A stretch of DNA of 43,902 bases from an uncultured Anaerolineae bacterium (GCA_937120535.1 CAKZJX010000066.1:1-43902); one strand, 5' to 3'. Shown: positions 1-8,994, counted from the first letter of the stretch. Program-made: numbers and translations. Notes: generated from the letters alone by a model not told the origin.

Positions 1-74
1 ACGAACACCAACACAGCAAAGACCGCCAAGATTGCCACTAGCCAAGTAAGAACTGAACGCAGACGACTATCCAT
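1..74 (-). CDS. membrane protein start, partial, possible ECF transporter membrane subunit
   Basis: Only the first 24 codons lie in the window; the gene runs off the left edge. On the minus strand an AAGGAG box sits 6 bases before an ATG at 74, and the reading frame opens MDSRLRSVLTWLVAILAVFA, a short basic stretch followed by a hydrophobic helix. This is the expected beginning of an inner-membrane protein or a signal anchor. It lies 88 bases downstream of the fused ECF ATPase gene on the same strand, so an ECF membrane subunit (EcfT or a substrate-binding S component) is the natural guess, but the fragment is too short to confirm the family. Confidence 0.5.
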   Translation of the reverse strand, partial: MDSRLRSVLTWLVAILAVFAVLVF

Positions 75-162
75 CTCCCACTCCTTTCTTGAGTTTATTC
101 TGGATTTACATGCCCGCAGAGCGGCAGGATGCACCAAGTCAAAATCGAGACGTATCTCACAC

Positions 163-1782
163 TCAAAGGTGTGCCAACGCTTCAGCGCGTAGGAAACGCC
201 CCGTCTCTGCAAAACGTTGGAGGTTCAGCGACAGCAGCGAAGTAGGCAGAAGACGACAAGCCTGCAGACGGGCAAGATCGCACAACACCTCGTAAGGTGG
301 CCCATCAGCCACTAGCCGTCCATCGGCAAACAACAGCACGCGATTGGCATAGATCACCGCCAGGTCAACATCGTGAGTGATGAACAACACGGCCTCAAAG
401 CCAGGCATTTGCAGGATGGAATCCATGAAATTCATATAGTTTCGATAGTCTTGGCCGGCTGTGGGTTCGTCCATCACCAAAATCCGTGAACGCATGGCCA
501 GGATGGCGGCGATGCTCACCCGTTTTTGCTGTCCAAACGAGAGCGCCAGTGGCGGATCCTCCTCATACTCAGACAAGTTGACGATCCGCAGAGCTTCCTT
601 CACATCCAGTTCGATCTGCTCTTTTGGATGCTTGAGGTTGGTCGGTCCAAATGCTAATTCTTCACGAACCGTCGGCGCAAACAGCATATGGCTAGGGCTT
701 TGAAAGACATATCCCAACGTACTGGCGATCTCGGCTACGCTTGCTTCGCGAGTATCTCGTCCATTCACCAAGACGCGCCCGCTCTTCGGTTTGAGCAGGC
801 CGATAGCATGCTTAACAAACGTAGTCTTACCGGCCCCGTTTGGTCCGAGTACGGCGATCACATCGCCGCGTCGAATGTCCAAATTGATATCGTGCAGAAT
901 CTCCTTCCCGGGCTCATATTCAAACGTCACATTCTCGAACCGGACTAGCGGTTCCCTTTCAGACCCATTGCCGGACGCGCCGGGCAAAATGTGGATCTGC
1001 GGGAGAGCGCTGGTCTCCCGGCGCGCTCGTTCCAAGATACGCTCGGCTGGGAGCTTGATCTCGTGATAGTTCACCACTTGTGATAACCCATTTATATCGC
1101 CCAGGTAACGGATTTCTCCTTGTTCTAAATACATGACCCGCTCTGGCTGGATTCGCAACACGTCTTCCACACGGTGCTCTACCAGCAGGACGGTCATCCC
1201 TTCATCGGCCAGGTTGCGGATAGTTTCGAGGGCCTCCGCAGCCGAAGCGGGATCCAGACTAGCCAATGGTTCATCCAGGAGCAAAATCGAAGATCGCATA
1301 GCCAGCACGCCGGCCAGGGCTACTTTCTGTTTTTCGCCACCAGAGAGCAAGAAGGTATCGCGATCGCGCAGGTGTTTGATCTTCAGGTGTTCCAGGGCTT
1401 CTTCGGCGCGCCGCAAGATCTCATCGCGTGGTAAGCCTAAGTTCTCCAAGCCGAAGGCCACCTCGTTGATCACTTTGGTGCCCAGGATCTGTCGCTCCGG
1501 GTCTTGGAGCACGGTGCCCACCTTTTGTGAAATGGTGGCCAGCCTCCACTTCGAGGTATCCTCACCGTAGATCAGAATCCGCCCATGCAGCTCGCCTTTG
1601 TAACTACGTGGGATCAAGCCATTGATACAACGAATCAGGGTGGTTTTTCCGCAACCGCTGGCTCCGGCGATCAACAGCACTTGGCCGGCATAGGCCTCAA
1701 ACGAAATGTTGTGCAGGGCAGCTCCTGATCGATCGCGATAACGAAACGATAGACTTTCGACAACTAAGGGAATTTGGCTCAT
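163..1782 (-). CDS. energy-coupling factor transporter, fused two-domain ATP-binding protein
   Basis: This protein carries two ABC ATPase domains in one chain (539 aa), equivalent to EcfA1 and EcfA2 fused, and would power vitamin or metal uptake by an ECF-type importer at the inner face of the membrane. Domain 1 (about residues 5-235) has Walker A GASGCGKT at 40-47, signature LSGGEKQ and Walker B ILLLDEP. Domain 2 (about 285-510) has GPNGAGKTT, LSFGQQKR and LVMDEPTAGQD. An in-frame TTG nine bases upstream is possible, but it abuts the -10 box of a consensus promoter, so the ATG at 1782 is preferred. A GGAG lies 3 bases before this ATG, too close to be ideal. The substrate is unknown because the membrane partners lie outside the window. 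Confidence 0.9.
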   Translation of the reverse strand: MSQIPLVVESLSFRYRDRSGAALHNISFEAYAGQVLLIAGASGCGKTTLIRCINGLIPRSYKGELHGRILIYGEDTSKWRLATISQKVGTVLQDPERQILGTKVINEVAFGLENLGLPRDEILRRAEEALEHLKIKHLRDRDTFLLSGGEKQKVALAGVLAMRSSILLLDEPLASLDPASAAEALETIRNLADEGMTVLLVEHRVEDVLRIQPERVMYLEQGEIRYLGDINGLSQVVNYHEIKLPAERILERARRETSALPQIHILPGASGNGSEREPLVRFENVTFEYEPGKEILHDINLDIRRGDVIAVLGPNGAGKTTFVKHAIGLLKPKSGRVLVNGRDTREASVAEIASTLGYVFQSPSHMLFAPTVREELAFGPTNLKHPKEQIELDVKEALRIVNLSEYEEDPPLALSFGQQKRVSIAAILAMRSRILVMDEPTAGQDYRNYMNFMDSILQMPGFEAVLFITHDVDLAVIYANRVLLFADGRLVADGPPYEVLCDLARLQACRLLPTSLLSLNLQRFAETGRFLRAEALAHL

Positions 1783-1791
1783 CGGCTCCAA

Positions 1792-1820
1792 ATTATCAAC
1801 GGGGAACCAGGAAATGTCAA
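1792..1820 (-). promoter_or_regulatory. sigma70-type promoter for the ECF ATPase gene
   Basis: On the minus strand TTGACA (1815-1820) is followed by exactly 17 bases and GATAAT (1792-1797). The ATG at 1782 begins only 9 bases after the -10 box, so transcription should start within about 3 bases of the start codon. This suggests a near-leaderless mRNA and argues against the upstream TTG start at 1791. Confidence 0.65.
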
Positions 1821-1850
1821 GGACAAAACTTTTCGGCAGCAGCTCACTTT

Positions 1851-2471
1851 TTAATCTGCCATGCGCAGCTCAAACGGGGGAAGCAGATTCAACTTAACCA
1901 ACGCACAGCGCGGTGATCCCACATCGATCACCGTCGCCGAACCGGGATCACATCCAAGTCGCTGGAAATGATCCAGCGGCAGGCCAAGGTAATGAGCAAC
2001 TGCCAGCTTGATGGGATCGGCGTGAAATACACAGGCCACGACATCCTTCGCTTTATGCCGACCCACGATCTGCTCCAAGGCTGTAACCACACGAACTTGC
2101 ATCTCGATGAACGACTCACCCCCTGGAAACCGAAACCGAGAAGGAGCTTGCTGGACCAGATTCCAAGCCTTCAAGCGACTCAACGCCTTCCACGAACGAC
2201 CTTGCCACGCTCCCACATCTGATTCGATCAACCCCGCTTCGATCTGGACCTCCAGGCGGTGGAGGCGAGCGATCGGCTCTGCCGTCTCGATCGCTCGTTC
2301 TAGCGGACTAGAGTAGATGGCGGCCAATGGGACCGAAGCCAGCGCCTGAGCCAAGGCCTCGGCCTGCTGGCGACCCCGTTCGTTCAGGTGAATGCCAGGA
2401 AGGCGTCCGGCGGCTTTGTGATTCTTGAGATAATCGTTTTCTCCGTGACGGATGAGCAACAAAAGGGGCAT
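1851..2471 (-). CDS. histidine phosphatase family protein (phosphoglycerate mutase-like)
   Basis: This is a 206-aa member of the histidine phosphatase superfamily, which forms a phosphohistidine intermediate. The N-terminal RHG catalytic motif is at residues 8-10 (LIRHGEND), followed by SSPLERAIETA, which carries the conserved arginine, and a late histidine in VFHADPIK. It resembles the MSMEG_4193-type subgroup of phosphoglycerate mutase-like proteins, whose substrate is undefined. The start lies 12 bases after the upstream glycosyltransferase stop, so it is probably the last gene of a rarA-glycosyltransferase-phosphatase operon. True glycolytic mutase activity is unlikely given the length and context, but cannot be excluded. 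Confidence 0.85.
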   Translation of the reverse strand: MPLLLLIRHGENDYLKNHKAAGRLPGIHLNERGRQQAEALAQALASVPLAAIYSSPLERAIETAEPIARLHRLEVQIEAGLIESDVGAWQGRSWKALSRLKAWNLVQQAPSRFRFPGGESFIEMQVRVVTALEQIVGRHKAKDVVACVFHADPIKLAVAHYLGLPLDHFQRLGCDPGSATVIDVGSPRCALVKLNLLPPFELRMAD

Positions 2472-2483
2472 CGTTCGCTTCTC

Positions 2484-3389
2484 TTATTGACGTTGAATCA
2501 GCTTTAGAATGGAGCGCATCTGTCCTTTGAGCGATTCGTATTGGTTCTTCAGAACGTCCATGGCGCCGCTTGGGAGGGTAGCCAGGTTGCCGCCACTCAG
2601 GCGGAACAAACGCCGATATTCTTGTCCGATGCGGCGCATCAGCAGCCGCGACTTGCGCAGGCGGGAATTGAGTTGCTTTTGCTGTTCAGGGGTAAAGTTG
2701 CCGAATTCGTATTTGAAAATATCGGTCTTGATCTCACCGAACAGAATACGATACAACTCCACCGCCAAGTATTTACTGATCAAGTTCACCCGTCCTTCCT
2801 TCTCCAATCGTCGCACGCTCACTTTGATCTTGGCTCGACTCAGCACTCGCAATGGGCGAAACTGGCTAGCGCGTCGGACCAGGTCGTGATCCTCAGCCAG
2901 TTTGAGTTGCTCGTTGAAGCCGCCGATACGTCGAAATAAGCGCTGGCTGATGATGATGCAAAAACCAGGGGCGTGGGGATCGGCAAATTGGGCCAACTTG
3001 ATGGCTAAATTGGCAAAATCGTGCAACAAAAGATCAAGGGGATGATCGGAGAGAGGGAGAACCTCGCAGGTCGCCAGGTCGAGGAAGCGTTCTTCCATCT
3101 CTTCGTAGACATTTTGCAGAAACTCTGGGTCTACGCGGGTGTCGGCGTCTAGGAAGATCAGGAAATCTCCCCGGGCGATGCGAGCGCCGTTGTTGCGTCC
3201 AACGGCCGGCATGCCACCCGGCACAATCCGCGCGCCACATTCGCGGGCGATCTCCACTGTGCGATCGCGCGAGCCGGCATCGGCAATGATGATCTCAAAA
3301 TCGCGGAAGGTCTGGGCGTGCAGATCAGCAAGCAGGCTGGGCAGCAGGATTTCTTCGTTTAGGGTAGGAATAATGATGCTAAATTGCAT
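2484..3389 (-). CDS. family 2 glycosyltransferase
   Basis: This is a GT-A fold glycosyltransferase of 301 aa that would transfer a nucleotide-sugar residue to an unknown acceptor on the cytoplasmic side. The N terminus IIIPTLNEE is the family 2 nucleotide-binding start, and FLIFLDADTRVDP (about 92-104) contains the metal-binding DxD. No membrane helix is obvious, and the C-terminal 100 residues are basic and helical. The ATG is 4 bases after the rarA stop, which implies translational coupling. The phosphatase follows after 12 bases. The donor and acceptor cannot be read from the sequence; family 2 covers chitin, cellulose, O-antigen and lipid glycosylation. Confidence 0.88.
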   Translation of the reverse strand: MQFSIIIPTLNEEILLPSLLADLHAQTFRDFEIIIADAGSRDRTVEIARECGARIVPGGMPAVGRNNGARIARGDFLIFLDADTRVDPEFLQNVYEEMEERFLDLATCEVLPLSDHPLDLLLHDFANLAIKLAQFADPHAPGFCIIISQRLFRRIGGFNEQLKLAEDHDLVRRASQFRPLRVLSRAKIKVSVRRLEKEGRVNLISKYLAVELYRILFGEIKTDIFKYEFGNFTPEQQKQLNSRLRKSRLLMRRIGQEYRRLFRLSGGNLATLPSGAMDVLKNQYESLKGQMRSILKLIQRQ

Positions 3390-3393
3390 GAAA

Positions 3394-4800
3394 CTACTTG
3401 ATTCGGCCTTTTAGTTCTTCGATCTCGTCCTGGGGCAGGTTCGGCAGATGGCGTTCGCTCTCCAGGCCTAGCGCCTTACGCTGCGCCTCGCGCCATTTCT
3501 TCAAGCGCTCGTTCACTTGAGCCTCATATCCTTCGGAGGAGGGCTCATAAAAATAGGTTCCAAGCAGACGCCGAGGCAGGTATTGTTGTGGGACGAAGTG
3601 CCCCTCGTGCTCGTGGGGATAAATATAGCCTTTTCCGTGCCCCAGGGCATCGGCATCGCGGTTGCTGTCCATCAGATGGCGCGGCGCCGATACCTGGCCT
3701 TCTTCTTCGAGAATCTTCATGGCCTTAAAGTACGACGTAGCGCTGTTTGATTTGGGCGCCGTGGCCAGGTAGAGAGTAGCTTCTACGATTGGATAGATGC
3801 CCTCTGGCAGACCGACGTAATCGAACGCTTGCGCAGCGGCAGCCGCTACCACCAATCCCATTGGGTCGGCCAAGCCGATGTCTTCACCGGCCAGGATCAG
3901 CAGGCGCCGCAAGATAAACCGCGGATCCTCGCCGGCGTAGAGCATCTTGGCTAGCCAGTAGAGCGCCGCATCTGGATCCGAACCGCGCACGGACTTGATG
4001 AACGCCGAAATGGTATCGTAGTGCACATCGCCGTCTTTATCGTAAAGCACCGCACGGCGTTGAATGGACTCTTGGGCGATCGCCAACGTGATATGGATCA
4101 CCCCATCGGCGTCGGGCGGGGTGGATTCGACGGCCAGTTCTAGAGCGTTCAGGGCGTTGCGGGCATCGCCGCCGGCCACCTCGGCCAGGTGGGTGCGCGC
4201 TTCGGGGTCGAGCACGATGCGACGTTTGCCGTATCCCCGCTCCGGGTCGGCTAGGGCGCGGTCGAGGATCAGGGCTGTCTCTTCAGGGGTTAGGCTGCGC
4301 AATTGAAACACGCGTGAGCGCGAGATCAAGGGCTTGATCACCTCAAAAAACGGGTTCTCGGTGGTTGCGCCAATAAACGTGATCACTCCGGTCTCAATGT
4401 GGGGCAGGAGAGCATCTTGCTGAGCTTTGTTCCAGCGATGCACCTCGTCTACAAACAGAATGGTGCGCTGGTTGTACAAGCGGCGGCGCTCGAGAGCCTG
4501 CTCAACAATGGCCTGCAGTTCGGCCTTGCCGGCCAAGATGGCCGAGATGGTTTCAAAATGGCTGCGGGTGGAATTGGCGATGATCTGGGCGAGAGTTGTC
4601 TTTCCTGAGCCGGGCGGACCAAAGAGAATGATCGAGGAGAAAAGCCGATCCGATTCGATCGCCCGACGGAGCAATTTGCCCGGCCCAACAATGTGCTCCT
4701 GACCCACGAACTCCTCCAACGTGCGTGGACGCATGCGCGCCGCCAACGGCGCTTCGCTCTTCATGCGTTCTTGCAAAGAGTGGTCGAACAGATCAGGCAT
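3394..4800 (-). CDS. rarA: replication-associated recombination protein RarA (MgsA family AAA ATPase)
   Basis: This clamp-loader-like AAA+ ATPase acts at stalled replication forks. It has 468 aa, near the family length. After the conserved opening [21 protein letters not shown] it shows Walker [10 protein letters not shown] (61-69), Walker [17 protein letters not shown] (114-129) and sensor 1 IGATTENP. The C-terminal half contains the family helical and tetramerisation region (GEDIGLADP, then [16 protein letters not shown] and [10 protein letters not shown]). The ATG start gives the standard MPDLF opening. It appears to be the first gene of a minus-strand operon with the glycosyltransferase and phosphatase. 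A weak GGAG lies upstream in the leader. Confidence 0.95.
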   Translation of the reverse strand: MPDLFDHSLQERMKSEAPLAARMRPRTLEEFVGQEHIVGPGKLLRRAIESDRLFSSIILFGPPGSGKTTLAQIIANSTRSHFETISAILAGKAELQAIVEQALERRRLYNQRTILFVDEVHRWNKAQQDALLPHIETGVITFIGATTENPFFEVIKPLISRSRVFQLRSLTPEETALILDRALADPERGYGKRRIVLDPEARTHLAEVAGGDARNALNALELAVESTPPDADGVIHITLAIAQESIQRRAVLYDKDGDVHYDTISAFIKSVRGSDPDAALYWLAKMLYAGEDPRFILRRLLILAGEDIGLADPMGLVVAAAAAQAFDYVGLPEGIYPIVEATLYLATAPKSNSATSYFKAMKILEEEGQVSAPRHLMDSNRDADALGHGKGYIYPHEHEGHFVPQQYLPRRLLGTYFYEPSSEGYEAQVNERLKKWREAQRKALGLESERHLPNLPQDEIEELKGRIK

Positions 4801-5300
4801 AGGCGCTCCGCTACGTTGATTTTACAACAATTTGTCCGGCAAATTATCAAGACCCAACCAGGCCGTTCCTAGATCAGCCTTAGAGCCGCGTCACGGATGA
4901 GGAAGTTGTGTTCCTCGTCAATCGCAAACATCCGGCTATGGGCGAGGATGGTTCCATTCCACAAAATCACTTCCTGGGAAACATAAAAAGCCGTTTTTTT
5001 GGATGAATTTACGCCTGCTGCATAACCCCAAAAAAGCCTCTCCGCCTTTTTTCGGCGAAGCCTGTCCATCTGAATCAATTTTTCGGCGCAAACGGCGCGG
5101 CGTCAAGGAGAAAATCAGCTTATGGTCATCTTGCTCAAGACAGGTGGCGCAGTGTTCAGGCAACGGGGCGCCGTCTGAATTGGGCGATTGTCCAGAAAAA
5201 TCGAAACGGGAGGCGATTGGCCTCCCATTTGATTTCTCGTATCTGGTGGATTTTCCAAGGCGCCCCCTAGGAGATGGTTCATCGGATGGGCGTTGAGCGG
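4801..5300 (-). other. 500-base gene-poor intergenic region
   Basis: No confident gene is visible between rarA and ndk. A minus-strand frame stays open from about 5280 to 4936, and another from about 5080 to 4869 ends in plausible-looking sequence (SQEVILWNGTILAHSRMF). Neither has a credible start or ribosome-binding site, and the two overlap in different frames near A/T homopolymer runs. The region may be a decayed gene or an extragenic repeat. A clear hairpin near ndk is listed separately. Confidence 0.4.
5208..5226 (-). terminator. hairpin terminator downstream of ndk
   Basis: A perfect 7-bp stem GGGAGGC/GCCTCCC with a 5-base loop lies about 75 bases past the ndk stop. Short A and T tracts flank it on either side, so it could work in both directions, but its position suits ndk on the minus strand. 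Confidence 0.55.
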
Positions 5301-5753
5301 TTAGCGCTCAAACACCCAGCGATCTACATCACGGTGCCATTCCACTAACTCATCTGGCTTAAACCACAAGGCCACTTCTTGAACTGCCGTTTCAGGGCTA
5401 TCCGAAGCGTGGGTCAGGTTGCGACCGACTTCCAGGGCGAAGTCGTGTCGCAGGGTACCCGGGGCGGCTTCGCTGGGTCGGGTGGCGCCCATGGTCTGGC
5501 GGACGGCGGCAATGGCGTTAGGGCCTTCCCAAACCATGGCCATCACCGGAGCTGAGGTGATGTAGGCGATCAGGCCTTCGTAGAAGGGTTTGCCTTTGTG
5601 AATGGCATAGTGTGTTTCAGCCAGTTCTTTGTTTACCATCATGAATTTGGCGGCCACCAGGCGCAATCCGCGTCGTTCGAGACGAGAGATAACTTCCCCG
5701 ATCAGGCCGCGTTGGACGCCATCGGGTTTGACGAGCACCAGGGTTCGTTCCAC
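5301..5753 (-). CDS. ndk: nucleoside-diphosphate kinase
   Basis: This enzyme transfers the gamma phosphate from ATP to nucleoside diphosphates through a phosphohistidine. With the GTG start at 5753 the protein is 150 aa, the normal bacterial length, and opens (M)ERTLVLVKPDGVQRGLIGE. The catalytic histidine is H115 in NLTHASDSPE. GGAGG lies 6 bases upstream of that GTG, so the longer frame reaching back to 5795 is not the true start. The gene stands alone, with a hairpin downstream and the transposase remnant upstream. Confidence 0.95.
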   Translation of the reverse strand: MERTLVLVKPDGVQRGLIGEVISRLERRGLRLVAAKFMMVNKELAETHYAIHKGKPFYEGLIAYITSAPVMAMVWEGPNAIAAVRQTMGATRPSEAAPGTLRHDFALEVGRNLTHASDSPETAVQEVALWFKPDELVEWHRDVDRWVFER

Positions 5754-5795
5754 GTTGTTCCTCCGAAGTATCAAGAATAGGGTTGATGAAAGCAA

Positions 5796-6253
5796 GTTTG
5801 CTAGAAGTTATCTCACAAATCTGTGAAATGATGTATACCACGCTCATCACGATGATCGAGGTGAGCGATGGACCGGACAGACGAGCAGTGGGCCGTAGTA
5901 GAACCGCTTTTGCCCGAGGAGGAACGCACCCCACCGCGCAAAGCGGCCTCTTTGATAGTCTCCTGCTTAAGATTAATCGCCCGGTTCGCGAAGACTGCCC
6001 AGAATCGCAATAAACTAAGGAAAACTCTGCGCTCTCTGTGTTCTCAGCGGTTTGAATCTGCAGTCTGCGCTCAACAGGGAGACTAGCTGTACGTACTTGG
6101 ACGATGAACGCCAAGAGACCCTGTAAAAAGCGCCGAGGACGCAGAACGTTTTGCTCTGCGCGCTCTGCGCTCTTTATAGGGATCACACGACAGATAGGAA
6201 TAGATAGTCGGCCGGCCAAACGTCCTTGGCAGGAGTGCTTGGTCATCGGCAGG
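5796..6253. repeat. intergenic region with transposase stub and CTCTGCG-type degenerate repeats
   Basis: Apart from the transposase stub, this 458-base stretch holds degenerate repeat text. At about 6027-6060 it reads CTCTGCGCTCTCTGTGTTCT followed by CAGCGG, and at about 6149-6175 it has a related CTCTGCGCGCTCTGCGCTC run. A similar element in the opposite orientation occurs near 33296-33335 (CACAGAGACACAAAGACGCG). No gene is supported here. Confidence 0.5.
5868..5942 (+). pseudogene. N-terminal remnant of an IS5-family transposase
   Basis: An ATG at 5868 opens MDRTDEQWAVVEPLLPEEE, the characteristic N terminus of IS5/IS1031-group DDE transposases (TDEQWxxxEPLLP). After about 25 codons (to PPRKAA) similarity ends, and the frame runs into low-complexity repeat sequence and stops. 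No DDE catalytic domain is present, so this is an inactive stub left by an insertion sequence. An inverted repeat TCACA/TGTGA lies shortly upstream (about 5813-5826) and might mark the old element end. Confidence 0.7.
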
Positions 6254-8896
6254 CTAACGCAGCAGCTCTTCGGCTTTTGTGTAGGCATCCAGTGCGTCTT
6301 GCAGCCGGTTGGCCCGCATGTAGGCATCGCCAAGCGTCTGCCAGATGGATACTTCTACGGGGAAGCGATAGAGCGCTTCTTTCAGGTCGAATGTGATTTC
6401 GTCCAAGAATTTGCCCTTGCGGATCAGGTTGCTGTACAGCTGCAGGGCGTCAGGGATCTTGCCGCGTTGCAGGGATTCTCGCGCTGCGGCCAGGATGGAA
6501 TCGAGCGGCGGCTGGAGGATGTTTGCGCCACGGGGGCGAGCCCGCTCGGCGGTTGCTCGAGGTTTGGCTTCGGGTTGAGGGGCGGATTCCGCGGTGTGAG
6601 CCGGCGGTCTGGGCGCTTGGGCTTTGGCCGGCTTGGCGGTGGGCTGCGGGGAGAGGCTGGGAATTTCGGGTGTCCAGTCGGTAGGACGCGCAGGGGGAGG
6701 CGGAGGAGGGGTTTCTGGCTCTTCGCCGCGCAGCCATTCTGGCAGTTCTTCAAAGGTTTCTGCCGATGGGGGAGTCTTGGAGGTCGGTTCTTCTACCTCG
6801 CGCAGCCAGGCGGGGATCTCGGTATCGGCGGAAGGCTGGGGCCCTGGGCCGGCTCTGGGTACCAGTTCGATTTCTCGCGACCATTCGTAGGGTTCTTCGG
6901 CTTGGGGCGGGGCGGCGGCCGGCGGAGAAGGTTCTTCTTGATCTAGGGTTTTTAGCCATTCGTCCAGGTTAGCGCCCGACCAGGTGAACTCGGCCTGAGG
7001 CGTTTCGGGTGTTTGGGCAGCCGTCGGGATGGGGGATTCGAATTGGGACGACCAGTCTGAGGAGGCCAGGGCTTCAGCCGCACTTTCTTGCGTGTAGCCA
7101 GGATGTCCTAGGGCTTGTTCTAGAGGTGGTTCCTGGGCTTCTTCTTGGAGGGCAGCTTCAGGTTGTATGGCTGGTGGAGGAGAGGCGGGGAGAGCGGTAG
7201 GTGGAGGTGTAACCGGCGGGGGTTCGGTGGTCATGAATTGCGCTACCCATTCGGGCGGGCGTTCTAGGCGGGCGGAGGGGTCGGTGATCAGTTCTTCGGG
7301 GCTAGCGCCTTGTTTAGCGGCTAGGCTTTCGAGCCAGCGCAGGGCGGCATCTTGTTCGTCGGCGCTGGTGCCCAGGCGGCTGAGGTCGATGCCGGCCGGT
7401 TCGGGGTGCGAGGGGGTGGCTGGCCCAGCCGGCTCTTGCGTGTAGCCAGGATATCTGTCAAACTCTTTCTGAAAAGGCTCCTGAGTTTGTAATGGGATAG
7501 CGGCTGACGGCGCTTCAGCAGGGGGCATGGAGGGAGAGAACGTCTCCCATGGCAGGGAGGTGGAAGGCTCAGCAGCTTTGGGGAGATGCTCTTCTGCGCG
7601 GGAGAGGTCTCGGGCGGCGATGTCGGGCTCCATGATGCCTTTAAGCCAGTCGGGCACATCGGCGGGGCCGGCAGGGGGGGCCGACGGGGGTTCAGGTTCA
7701 GTTGGGGCGAGGGTTTTGAGCCAGTCGGGGAGGTCGGTCGGGGCGATGGATTCTTCTTCGGAGGGGGCCATCGCTTTGATCCAGTCGGGCAGGTCAGCTT
7801 TGGTCAGTTCGCCTTCGACAGGTTCTTCGTCGCTGATCTGGCTGCGGGTGAAGGCAGCTTCGTCGAAGGTGCCAGTGGCAGGGCCCCAGCCAGCTGCGCG
7901 CATCCATTCGGGGATGGCGTCTTCTGTCGGGGGGGTGGATTCGATAGGGGTCGGCGCGACCGGCTCGGGCGGGGTGGGAACCGCTTCGAAGGTTTGGAGG
8001 AGGGAGTCGGTCAGGGGGGCCGATTCGGTCTCGAGGGAAGTTTTCAGCCAGTCGGGGGGTTCTGTGCCGGTTTCTGCCGGGGCCAGGGTTGGCATGCTCC
8101 AGGAAGGAGCGACTTCGCCAGAGGGTTCTTGGTATTCGAGGCGTTCGAGGGTGACCGATTGGGAGGGGACTTCGTCGGTCTTGAAGACAGAGGAAGCGTA
8201 GGCGGCGTAGGGGTCAAGTTCGATGACTCGACGGCGGTATTCTTCTGCACTTTCGGCCATGCCGGTGCCTGGCAGGATTTCGGTGAGGATGCGGTTGGCG
8301 TCGAAGTGATAGGGTGAGCGGGCGAGCAGGCGGGCGCAGATTTCAGAGGCTTCGACTTTTTGGCCGGCGCGGAAGTGGGCCAGGGCCAGCAGGGAGAGCA
8401 TGTCGACTCGTTCTGGGTCTTCGGCAAGTACGGCGCGAATTTCGTTGATGGCCTGGGGGTAGAGTTCGCCTTGGTAGTACATGTAAGCTAGGGCGCCGCG
8501 CGTGAGACGGATGCGAGGCGGCTCACGGCCGTCGCGGCGACCGTAGAGGCGCTGGAGTTCGGCCTGGATGGCAGCGTTGGACGGTTGTTTTTCGAAGGCC
8601 CGCTCCATGTGCCAGATGGCGTCTTGTAGGCGGTTTTGTTCGTCGGCGATAATGCTTAGACCAACATGGGAGATGAAGTCATCGGGGACGGCGTTGATGA
8701 TGCGCCGGAAGATGTCGGTGGCTTCGTCGTAGCGCCTGGCTTCGAGGTAGGCTTTTCCGAGCAGGCGGTAGGTTTCGATGTGTTTGGGGAAGGTTTTGAG
8801 GATATTCAGGCAGTGAGCAATCGCTTCGTCCGTCTGGCCGGCTTCGATCAAGTTATCGATCTCGCTGGTGTATTTTCGTAAGTGGACTTTTGCCAT
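6254..8896 (-). CDS. large TPR protein with Pro-rich linker bearing repeated PDWL motifs
   Basis: This is an 880-aa protein, probably cytoplasmic, with no signal peptide. Residues about 10-235 are tetratricopeptide repeats (for example TDEAIAHCLNILKTFPKHIE and YDEATDIFRRIINAVPDDF). Residues about 240-790 are Pro/Glu/Ala-rich and probably disordered. They carry a short tryptophan motif, [LIVP]P[DEA]W[LIMV][KR], at W283, W331, W372, W392, W417, W550, W697 and W721, with a DEWLK variant at W647 and an RWLESLAAK segment at 520-528. Residues 791-880 form a second TPR-like block. AGGAG lies 7 bases before the ATG. The architecture suggests a scaffold whose linker motifs dock partners, but no function is established. 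It is followed by no obvious operon partner on the minus strand. Confidence 0.85.
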   Translation of the reverse strand: MAKVHLRKYTSEIDNLIEAGQTDEAIAHCLNILKTFPKHIETYRLLGKAYLEARRYDEATDIFRRIINAVPDDFISHVGLSIIADEQNRLQDAIWHMERAFEKQPSNAAIQAELQRLYGRRDGREPPRIRLTRGALAYMYYQGELYPQAINEIRAVLAEDPERVDMLSLLALAHFRAGQKVEASEICARLLARSPYHFDANRILTEILPGTGMAESAEEYRRRVIELDPYAAYASSVFKTDEVPSQSVTLERLEYQEPSGEVAPSWSMPTLAPAETGTEPPDWLKTSLETESAPLTDSLLQTFEAVPTPPEPVAPTPIESTPPTEDAIPEWMRAAGWGPATGTFDEAAFTRSQISDEEPVEGELTKADLPDWIKAMAPSEEESIAPTDLPDWLKTLAPTEPEPPSAPPAGPADVPDWLKGIMEPDIAARDLSRAEEHLPKAAEPSTSLPWETFSPSMPPAEAPSAAIPLQTQEPFQKEFDRYPGYTQEPAGPATPSHPEPAGIDLSRLGTSADEQDAALRWLESLAAKQGASPEELITDPSARLERPPEWVAQFMTTEPPPVTPPPTALPASPPPAIQPEAALQEEAQEPPLEQALGHPGYTQESAAEALASSDWSSQFESPIPTAAQTPETPQAEFTWSGANLDEWLKTLDQEEPSPPAAAPPQAEEPYEWSREIELVPRAGPGPQPSADTEIPAWLREVEEPTSKTPPSAETFEELPEWLRGEEPETPPPPPPARPTDWTPEIPSLSPQPTAKPAKAQAPRPPAHTAESAPQPEAKPRATAERARPRGANILQPPLDSILAAARESLQRGKIPDALQLYSNLIRKGKFLDEITFDLKEALYRFPVEVSIWQTLGDAYMRANRLQDALDAYTKAEELLR

Positions 8897-8994
8897 GGCA
8901 TTACTCCTGCGCTAAGTATGCCCTATTTTTAAGAATAAAGCAAGATGTATGTAGGCGATTCTTTGAAAAAGCGCTTCTCCACGGTAGGAAGCGG

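Noticed and set aside
4869-5163. Two overlapping minus-strand frames of 69 and 75 codons
   Set aside because: No ribosome-binding site, TTG-only starts, no known domain and mutually exclusive frames. Possibly a frameshifted or decayed gene, but not supportable.
6104-6946. Plus-strand 280-codon Gly-rich frame antisense to the TPR gene
   Set aside because: Gly/Arg/Phe-rich composition is the mirror of the Pro/Ala/Glu-rich linker; no ribosome-binding site or domain.
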